Source: Bigelowiella natans CCMP2755 (Eukaryota; Cercozoa; Chlorarachniophyceae). Taken from it: 31,287 nucleotides of DNA. The stretch covers positions 1-31,287 of the forward strand of contig ADNK01002794.1 in the NCBI GenBank assembly GCA_000320545.1, written 5' to 3'. This document shows positions 1 to 8,318 of the stretch, in pieces (position 1 is the stretch's first letter; the number at the start of each line of letters is the position of its first letter). The notes under the pieces were generated by a model, which saw only the letters and a list, made by a program, of their open reading frames with translations, did no database searches and was not told where the DNA came from. A program made the translations under genes and the position numbers.

Positions 1-178
1 GAAATAACGAACAGAGAGGAGAGGGTGGGGGGGGGAGGAGAAAGGACATCGGAGGAAGCACGCAGAATAACATCAGAAGAGAGCATTCATGATGGTAGCG
101 GCTTTTGCTTATCGCCGCAGGTATTTTTGGAGGGTGCTGACTTCACTTGGCTGCTATGCATCTCTCTATGGGTAGAAA

Positions 179-489
179 TTAGTAGTAGTAGTGATGATGA
201 TGATGATGATGATGATGGTGATGACAATAGCTGACTTTACTTGGCTGCTATGCATCTCTCTATGCAGTAGTAGTAGCAGTAGTAATGATGATAATGGTGA
301 TGATGATGACAATGATGATGATGATGATGATGACGACAATACTACCCCGAACCAAGCTGCTGGCGGGGTGTAAAAGACCGCCATTGTTATGGGCACGGTC
401 AGCGTCGAGGCTGTATCTGCTAGCCCCTGGAATACACACACAGACACACGCACGCACAGCAGATCGGTTGCGCGAATGCATCCATGCGC

Positions 490-520
<31 letters not shown>

Positions 521-1002
521 TGTATGCGTGTGTTTGCGTATATTGATTTCTATTTATGCACATAGTCATTGATCTCCTTTATTTATGATCCTTATTATTT
601 TCATCGAGGTACGCCCTGCTCCCCCCCCCCGAGCAAGGAACCGAGTGCCGCATACCCCCCCCATGCCGCAATGAGGTAAGAGCCAAACGCCAGCATGTGC
701 GGGGCCTCCTTGCCGCCTCCCGATGTAAGATCCATGAATCCGCTGATAATTGATGGAGATAAGGATGATGATGATCATGGTGCATGGTGGTGGTGGTGGT
801 GGTGGTGATGGTGGTGGTGGTGATGGTGATGATGATGATGATGGTGATAAATTTCAGCTCGAGTTAATCAGAGGGAAGAGGTTTGGGGGGGGTGGGGACC
901 TGATGAAATTCGGAAAAGGTAGGCGATTCTGCTGGATTTCATCGTGATATCCAGGGTAGTCCTGCGGTGTAGCATGTATACATATTATGATATATATACA
1001 TA

Positions 1003-1038
<36 letters not shown>

Positions 1039-1046
1039 CGCGCGTG
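179..1046. repeat. Dense microsatellites at the left edge
   Basis: Runs include (GAT)n with (AGT)n at about 179-218 and 264-333, (GC)n then (GT)n at 486-522, (GGT)n and (GAT)n at about 782-845, (TG)n at about 1001-1028, and (GC)n at about 1034-1045. A near-copy of TGACTTCACTTGGCTGCTATGC occurs twice (from about 138 and 231), so the repeat block itself looks duplicated. No exon is visible from 1 to 600. The short open frames are repeat-encoded. Confidence 0.8.
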
Positions 1047-1653
1047 GCCATTCTTAAGAATAATAGTGGTGGAGCGATGATAATAATAATGATGATGATG
1101 ATTGATGATTGATGATTGATGATATCCATTGCCTGCAACGGTAGGATGAGGGGTGCGATGAGGAAGCCAGTAATAACCTAACAATTCATATCATATCATC
1201 ATCACCATCGTCATCATCCTCGTCGATGGCTATACCTCCAACTTGCATCCATAGTTATTATGCATATATAACGCACTAGAGTAAGTACTTGTAGACATTA
1301 CTTGTGTACGTTCTTTCACCATCATCTTCCCTGTACTCATCTCTCTCCCTCTCTCTCTTTGTAAGATCCATATTTGTACTTATCCGCCCCCCCCTCCCCC
1401 CCCCCCCCAACTGCATACTTGCGAGAGCACGGTGATTGTGTGAAACTTCTTGATATCGAGCCTCTCATGCGCCAAAGTGCTACACAAAGCAAAACAATGA
1501 CAATAACACCAGTATGCGTGTTCTCAGAAACTACCCACGTGACTGTACGGCAATGCGAGCTTGCATAAGGATATATACATAATGTACATATTTCCTCCCA
1601 TTCTCGCACCATCTTCTCTATTTGGCGTTGAAAAGGAAAGAACATGGAGACGT

Positions 1654-1685
<32 letters not shown>

Positions 1686-2535
1686 GCCGTGATAAACCAA
1701 AAAAACAAAGGGAATCTATCTACTCGAGAAAGCATCGTTGCTTTCCACTTCTTCTTCTTCTTCTTCTTCAGTGCGCATCATTTTCGCTATTCGGGTTCAT
1801 ACGGGTAGTGACATTCTGGAAGACGGGGTGGGGGGGGGCGGGGAGGGGCACGCTTCTCACTACATCGATCGTCATCATCACCCTCATCATTCTACTACCG
1901 CGTTCTTAGTAACTGGGAACCCGCCGCCGAACATGCTGCGAGCAACAAGAGCAGAATGTCGCGCTAACGAAGAAGGAGGAGGGGGGGGGGGGGGGGGGGG
2001 GGAAGGAGTAACGATCCAAAACGACAGGCAAATTACCTACCCGAATATGGGTAAACTAGCAGCTGTTCCATCATTCATTAGAACATACATATCCCCCTCC
2101 CCCCCCGTCTCATCCCCCAAACTACGCACTCTACCTTAACCAGAGAGAACTGAATCGAGCTTTCATCAGCGGAGCGACTCCCCGCACTCGCGAGTGCTGC
2201 GGCGATGCAACCGAACACGATCATAGCATGGGATATGAACGTATCTGGGGTGGGGCTGGCAAGGGACGATGAGGAGGGTGAGAAAGATGAGCGCTGCTGG
2301 CACCTTCCTCGATTGCGTGGGAACCCCCTCCCATCAGCGTCGTCTCTGGCGTTGACGTTGCAGCTGAAATGCAGAAGGGGGAAGCGGGGGGGAGGGAGGG
2401 TTAGGATTAGTTGTTACTTAGTTTGGGTCGCTGCTGCTGTGCAACTCTACGTGTTTGTCTCAGGAGGTAAAGTGCTTTAATTCGATGTTCTTCCTTGGCT
2501 GACTTAATTCAAAATCGCACGGCGGAGACACGCAT

Positions 2536-2573
<38 letters not shown>

Positions 2574-3556
2574 GCGCACACACAGGATATGTCTAGATGC
2601 ATTATTACACGTAGTCGAAGGTGTAAACTAGCGTGGGAACGATTTGTGGAATGAGGCATGATATGGGGCCAGGAGCATTACCTATCGTAAAGTCATGAGG
2701 TGAGAAGAAGACGACTTTAGAAGGAAAATATTGAAGAAGAAATCAACATCCCACTACGCACCTATCACTATGAATACCCTCATCACCGTCACTGTCATCA
2801 TTATATCTCCTGCTTTTCCTCCTTCATCCCCCCCCCCCTTACCCTGCCCCACCTCCAAACACTCACAAACAAAACAAAACGACCCAGTCCAACGAAGAGA
2901 AGCGACATGTAGACCGCATTCAGCATCCCTATACTTAGGAGACGCGCGTTAATGTGAGCTTTCCATGGCGCCTTCTCTGGCGAGAAGCCTCGAGGTGCGA
3001 ATTCATCATCCAACATGTCCTCCCCCCCCCCCTCCTCATCATCGGAGACATCAGAGTAGTAAGGATTGATAGGGTTGGCAGCTCCCAGTCCTAGCCCCGC
3101 ACCCCTACCCCCCCGAAGCCGCCTGCGGAGAACGCGAAGGCTTCGAATGCCTCGGAGGAAATCAGGGAGCAGGTTGAGAAGAGCGACGAGAAGCGACATG
3201 ATAGACAGCATTTGCGACAGGAACCATCTGCACAACAACAAGACATATCATTCCCAAAACCACCATTCTCCAAAGGCGAAATACGGCGCGTTGACGCGTC
3301 AGTGTGTGACCCCCAACGACTACCAACCCCTCATATTTGCTTTGGCCTAACGCTACGGCCAGAATCGGGACTCACGGGCACAAGCACAGCGATCAAAACC
3401 GCAAAACCGCGAATGAATGGAATGGGGGGGTAAGAGATACCACCTATGGCTCATCATTCTACGCGCCAGTATCTTGCGCCCTACAGCCTCGACGAGAGAA
3501 AATAGCGAGAGAACTAAAGCGCAAGGAAAGAAACGCGATGCTGTGCAGCAGCACAT
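601..3556 (-). CDS. Unrecognised membrane protein, eight-exon model
   Basis: Model exons (minus strand, 5' to 3'): 3556-3444, 3227-2935, 2244-2135, 2062-2041, 1935-1899, 1479-1419, 961-900, 742-601. All junctions are GT/AG, all phases agree, and the total is 840 nt (279 residues plus TGA at 603-601). The N-terminus (MCCCTASRFFPCALVLSLFS) resembles a signal or anchor. Exon 2 has a hydrophobic stretch, an arginine-rich run and an acidic DVSDDEEGGGEDMLDDEF segment. Exon 3 has a membrane-like FISHAMIVFGCIAAALASAG. Exons 7-8 read DYPGYHDEIQQNRLPF and then FMDLTSGGG, ending in a membrane segment, MLAFGSYLIAAWGGYAALG. I do not recognise the family. Exons 2, 3, 6, 7 and 8 look most protein-like. The 22-nt exon 4 and 37-nt exon 5 are weak, and the start codon is a guess. 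Introns hold C/G tracts and (GTT)n, (GAT)n, (GT)n and (ACGC)n repeats. Confidence 0.45.
1387..2580. repeat. Homopolymer and microsatellite tracts in introns and 5' flank
   Basis: Tracts are a C-rich run at 1387-1408, (GTT)n at 1653-1686, (TTC)n at about 1749-1768, a G tract at about 1978-2002 and (ACGC)n at about 2535-2575. They fall in the introns of the unrecognised membrane-protein model. Long homopolymers are prone to sequencing error, so lengths here are not reliable. Confidence 0.7.
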
Positions 3557-3711
3557 CGAAGACCGAGCTGAGGAGGAGGAGGAGGGTGCATCTGAACGAT
3601 GATCATAAGGGTCAACCGACGAAGTTCATACTGTAGTTTCTCATTGGACACGCATAGGAATCACGTGCCAAAAGACCCAAAGAAGAATGTTTATGGTTTA
3701 GGCTTGTAACA

Positions 3712-3717
3712 TTTATT
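3712..3717 (-). promoter_or_regulatory. Poly(A) signal AATAAA
   Basis: The hexamer on the minus strand overlaps the TAA stop of the gene ending at 3713. Its position directly at the end of the last modelled exon supports that reading frame as the true 3' end. Confidence 0.45.
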
Positions 3718-4530
3718 GTATTGTTGGTTGTTCGAGAGGAATGCGCTCACCCTCTGGGTCACCATGACCATACATGTACGAGAATCCTGGTGGGGAGGAA
3801 AGCAGCCCGGTGTTTTCATCCATGGTTCTTAATCACTTCCGCCTTCTCCCCCGTGCCTCAACGAGACAACTAGCAAACATGTATGAATAGTAAGTTGTCG
3901 ACAAATTCACGTGCTTCAAAAATGAGTAAGTGCTAGGCAGATCAAGAGACGTATCATTACCCGTAAGAGTCCCTCTCCCGAATCAGCACCAAGGCTTCAT
4001 GTACAATGCCAACTAGACCAACGAAAAGATGTAGATGAGAGAACAATTCTTGGAGACTAATCCCAGTTTTACGGAGCTAGACGTGGCGTATCACTCGGGA
4101 GCAAAGACGAAAGCGGAAGGGGGCAAGGGAGGACGAAGGATTTTTTGTTTTGCTGGAAGAGTTCTTCGCGGCATCGTTACTGGTAATTGGGTGGCCTTTT
4201 TCACCTGAAATCCTAAAATATCTACCATTATATATGTTTTCCGCATGCCATTTGCAACTGTGCACACCTCCGAAGGCATGTCTTAGGGGAATAAATCAGT
4301 CGCCAAATCCTTCGAAATTCACCATGGAAATCTAGAATCATGAACTTCGCCATGCTTGGTTTATGGAATATTCTATGAGAGTTCCTCGAACAAACACGCG
4401 TAATAAATCCGTGTACCCCAAATCAAGAACAACGGTCGGATCAAAAAGAATCTGTAAATTACCGCCACAGTGATTTTGGCAATTATACCAAATAAGATAG
4501 AAAACGAATCGTAATTACCCGATACTTACA
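3713..4530 (-). CDS. 3' part of an unrecognised multi-exon gene
   Basis: Model exons: end of one exon at 4530 (strong donor GTAAGT; open upstream to about 4727), then 4451-4346, 4281-4135, 4012-3961 and 3827-3713 with stop TAA at 3715-3713. Phases agree throughout. Readable segments are FDPTVVLDLGYTDLLRVFV (second exon), VANGMRKTYIMVDILGFQVK (third), GIVHEALVLIRERDSY (fourth) and MDENTGLLSSPPGFSYMYGH (last). They look like ordinary globular protein with a proline/glycine-rich tail. The family is not recognised. The poly(A) signal AATAAA overlaps the stop codon. The 5' end is unresolved; another candidate exon may lie on this strand around 4740-4850. The acceptor of the last exon lacks a pyrimidine tract, and the donor at 4135/4134 is weak, so the joins are tentative. 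Confidence 0.4.
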
Positions 4531-4539
4531 GAATATATA

Positions 4540-5240
4540 ACAAATAATTCGGATACGCAATCCATATGTGTGCTGCTCGCTCGTAACAAAAGGGTAATAA
4601 TTCTTAGTTTGAAAGCCCGGAAGTGATACATGGTATAAATAACAGGTGTTATGCTGGAATAAGTATAATTCCCGGTGTTAAAGCAGGTTTCCAGAGTTTG
4701 TAAACAAGAGTTATATCTGTACTTCAATTTGTTTACAATATGGCTTTTACCCAGTACTTGAAAATTAACGACATCGTGAATTCCGTAATTTTCCTGACTT
4801 GCTTAACGACTACCTATCGGTTGGTTTACATTTTCTCTCTTAAGAATCGGAATCTAGTTCTCAATGATGTCCTGAAGATCTACTCCGAGAGTCACGTTGT
4901 TTTCTGTCAGAGATTTATAGCAGAATTATGTTACATGATTGTACAAAGACAATTATTTTATCATGCTAAGTGGCATAATACACCGTTAGTTATACTCATC
5001 AGAACAAAATTTCTAATCTGAATTATGGTTCTTTATTGATTTTAATAAACACGTTCCTACTGAAACAGTGTGGGAGATTCTTATTATGTCTGAGAAAATT
5101 GAATTTTATGTCATTATTAGGATAAAATAGCACGTATTTTGATATATCAAAGGTTTGTAATAGTTGAAATGAAATCTTAACTGTAACAACTCAACAAACC
5201 AACTGCACCACCCGCACCCGCACTCCCTAATTTACACACA
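4540..5240. other. AT-rich spacer upstream of the REEP/Yop1 gene
   Basis: This AT-rich stretch holds the 5' flank of the REEP gene and perhaps the 5' exons of the gene on the left. A plus-strand open frame at 4740-5021 (93 codons, starting ATGGCTTTTACC) has no family resemblance. The opposite strand is also partly open there with exon-like pieces, so neither is called. No clear TATA box or other promoter element was identified. Confidence 0.3.
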
Positions 5241-5897
5241 ATGTCCGACGGCCCTGACGCAAAGAGTAATACATCTCTGACTGTTACATGATTTCAACTT
5301 TTTCCCGGATTGATGGAAGAACATGATGCAGTGGACCCATGATCTATTATTTTCCGATGCATGGTTGTTTAGTTGACGTTTGACTTCTTACCTACAGCTG
5401 TAAACGAATCTGGCATGAAGCAGCAGATCATTATTGCCGCAAAGGAATTTGTTGAAGTTGTTGATAAGAAAGTATCAGAAATTGCAGCAATCAAGAATGC
5501 TGCCGAAAAAGCTGGAACAAAGCCTGCCTACCTTGTCCTCGGAGGAGCTGGTTCTGTTCTTTTGGTCGTCATGATGATCATTGGTTTCAACGCTATTGTT
5601 AACATGATCTGCTACGGATACCCTGCTTACGCTGCTCTCAAGGCAATGCAACAGAAAGAAGATGCTTTCGAGCAGCAGAAGCAGTGGATTACTTACTTCA
5701 TGATCTTTGGCTTCTTCAGCGTTGCCGAGTCTTTCTACCCTGCTCTTCTTACTGACGTCGCTTTTTATGTCCTGCTTAAGCTATTCTTCCTTGTTTGGTG
5801 CTTCCTTCCAATGAGCATGGGAGCTACTAAGTTGTACGATCTTGTCCTCGCCAAGGTTGGCGGACTTCTCGCTCCAAAGGCAGAGAAGGCAGAGTAA
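5241..5897 (+). CDS. REEP/Yop1/HVA22 (TB2/DP1) family ER-shaping protein
   Basis: Exons 5241-5265 and 5398-5897, with a 132-nt intron (donor GTAATA, acceptor CTACAG), give 174 residues. The start is the ATG of MSDGPDAK; the longer frame entering from the intron has no ATG and is rejected. The family core is clear: a hydrophobic hairpin at about residues 50-80, then CYGYPAYAALKAM, then a QWITYFMIFGFFSVAES block matching the family's YP.Y.S.KAI...QWLTYW...FS..E pattern, then a second hydrophobic segment (FYVLLKLFFLVWCFLP). The N-terminal 45 residues form a charged helix, as in Yop1-type members. Known role of the family: wedge-like hairpins that tubulate endoplasmic reticulum membranes. The tail ends in a short alanine/lysine/glutamate run. 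The gene is convergent with the CRYZL1-like gene. Confidence 0.93.
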
Positions 5898-6174
5898 ATC
5901 GAATCTTATTAATAATATGTACCATACAGCATAAGAACTGCAAATATCGATGACGTAGGAACTTAAGAAGTTCCGCCAGTTTTAGAAAACAGCGGCCCTT
6001 CAAAATCGTGATCAATAGTGTAACTTTCCGCTGGGAACTTTACTTGAACAATGTAAAATCCTTTGAACTTTTTGTTTATCCATGTTTCTGCTACCTGTAA
6101 TCTCATTCGCTCGCAATGATTTATATTTTATGGTGATTAGCAATTGTGCTAACGATGTTCTGTTCTGATCGCTT

Positions 6175-6180
6175 AATAAA
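6175..6180 (+). promoter_or_regulatory. Poly(A) signal AATAAA of the REEP gene
   Basis: AATAAA lies 278 nt after the stop codon of the REEP/Yop1 gene on the same strand. It is the first canonical hexamer noticed downstream, so the 3' UTR probably ends about 10-30 nt beyond it. Confidence 0.5.
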
Positions 6181-6289
6181 ATGTGCTGTGAGCTACACAA
6201 AAGAAAGGAGTACGGCCCGTGCGATGCTAGGCCGATTGTGCCGCATCTCCACCAGGCTATAACAGACATATATGCACAGACGGCGTGCT

Positions 6290-6786
6290 AGCGTACATGC
6301 GTCAGACGACGACAACGATGCACTATTTTCGTTTTCGTAGCTACTAACGCCTGCTGCTTCTACTTGCTAGCTTGTTATTGTCCTTTCAATTCCATCATGC
6401 TAACACTAGGGCACTCTAGCATAGCACTACTAGATGCATAGCTAGATAGAGCATGCATGCACCTGCGACAGCGCTGCTCCTCGCGCATTCGTTGTTATTT
6501 CTCTATTCCTGCCTAGCTAGCTAGCTAGCGCTAGCACACTGTCCACCATGTGGACATTTTTAGCTGCGGGATGCTGAGCCTTATTGTAATCATTGCTAGA
6601 TTGTTACATGCTGATGCCATATAACCATCATCGTTGTCATGTTTTCATTCTACTCATATGTTGTCTCTCCTCTAGGTCTAGAGGTGGAGGGTGACAATAT
6701 GCTCTAGTGCTAGCTAGCTAGCATGCTTAGCCAGCATGCTAGCATGTGGTAGCAATGGCTGTTACTTATGCTGCTTCTCCTCTGTG
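6290..6786. repeat. CTAG/GCTAGC-rich spacer between convergent genes
   Basis: No coding exon is visible here. The tetramer CTAG/GCTA recurs heavily: a (GCTA)n-type run at 6512-6535 followed by GCTAGCAC, and a near-complementary run at about 6707-6724 preceded by GTGCTAGC. These two could pair. Smaller palindromes include TCTAGGTCTAGA near 6671 and GCATGCTAGCATG near 6735. The stretch separates the 3' ends of the REEP and CRYZL1-like genes. Confidence 0.5.
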
Positions 6787-6787
6787 T

Positions 6788-6793
6788 TTTATT
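6788..6793 (-). promoter_or_regulatory. Poly(A) signal AATAAA of the CRYZL1-like gene
   Basis: The minus-strand AATAAA begins only 7 nt after the TAA stop at 6802-6800 of the CRYZL1-like gene. It supports the last exon call and implies a very short 3' UTR. Confidence 0.55.
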
Positions 6794-6799
6794 TTTCAT

Positions 6800-7366
6800 T
6801 TAATATTCTTCCATCAGCACGACAACCTTTCCGGGCCGCGGCGACACGGCGACGGAATCCCTAAACTCCCGTTTCGCCGCACTTAAAGTTGTCACCTAAA
6901 AGTAAGGAACACACACACGGCAGCTTTGATGAGATTGAGAATCGAAAGGTTAACACGCGCCGCCCCCTCCATGGAGCGCCGCTTCAGCGCACAACTGCTG
7001 CTATTTGCTGTGATGGGATTGGCAAGGGATTCTGAGTTCCGCTTAGTTTTATTCTGAGGGGCAACGGGCCGACCTTGGCAATGACAGGCTTAATGGCCTT
7101 CGCGCCCAGCTTCTCCATCAGGTCCTTCAAGATGTGAAGGTATTTTCCATGCTGCTTCGGTGCCAATAGCCATGCATGCTCGAAGAGGAAGGCCACCGAC
7201 GCCGATCGCATGAACAACTGAAAGCTCTCGCTCTCCGAGAGCTGCGGGCGGATTGGGTAGGAAGGAACAGCAACGACGGCGACGACACGCCCCACATCCC
7301 GTATTACTTGCATTTGCTTGTGTTGTGGTCGCGGGAACGATGGAGAGCACATGTGAAAGATATAGC

Positions 7367-7414
<48 letters not shown>

Positions 7415-8218
7415 GAAGAGAATTGTGTAGTCTGTTACCTTGATAGCATTGGGGTTATTTGTTACCCACTTTCCGTGCACCGCTAATGACCTTATGATCA
7501 TCTCCTATGGATGATATGTTGTGGGAACACACTGCTGCGTAATGTTCTTGATGCTACTACTACTTCTACTACTACTGTGTACTTCGCCAATCAATCTGTT
7601 TTCTATCCATCGTTTTTGTAAACATCATCATCATCATCTTATTTCATCGAACATTATACCATCACCATCATCACCATCATCACCACCATCATCATCATCA
7701 TCATCATCATCATCTTCACCATCATTTCGAACGTACTTTCGACACGTGGTACAACGAAGCGCTTTCTCCTTCCCCACTAAGTTACGAAATGATGACGATG
7801 ACGATGATGCCGACAATGATAGCGACGATGATGACGATGATGATACGAGGAGAAAAAGAAGGCTGGAGAGGAGTGGGGGTTGAAGCATACCACCGCACTT
7901 AGTCACGAGTTAATTTCGAAAGATCATCCCCAAAACGCGACCTGTCATCATTCCCAGGGACATCGATACCGGCGCCTATCGAGCTCTCTAGCCTTCGCTC
8001 ACGGTCACCACCACCACCACCATCCTCATCATGCTTGTCTTTCTCATCGTCTTTTCCTTTGCCTTTGTCCTCATCATCGTCCCGCACCCCAGCTATTCTT
8101 TTGTCTTTGTCCTTCTCATCGAAAGCTGAATAATCGCGTGCATAGTCGTCTCCTACTGCAGCAAAACAAACGTCAATCAGGGTGACGTATCATTAAGTCG
8201 CAAAGGCGGGAGAAAGAA

Positions 8219-8262
<44 letters not shown>

Positions 8263-8287
8263 TATTGGTGGTTGTTTAAGTCCCATT

Positions 8288-8318
<31 letters not shown>

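Noticed and set aside
191-453. Poly-methionine, poly-aspartate and poly-serine ORFs in (GAT)n DNA
   Set aside because: They are translations of trinucleotide repeats in every frame with no flanking coding signal.
4740-5021. Plus-strand ORF of 93 codons upstream of the REEP gene
   Set aside because: No family resemblance, AT-rich composition, and exon-like pieces on the opposite strand. Not enough to call a gene.
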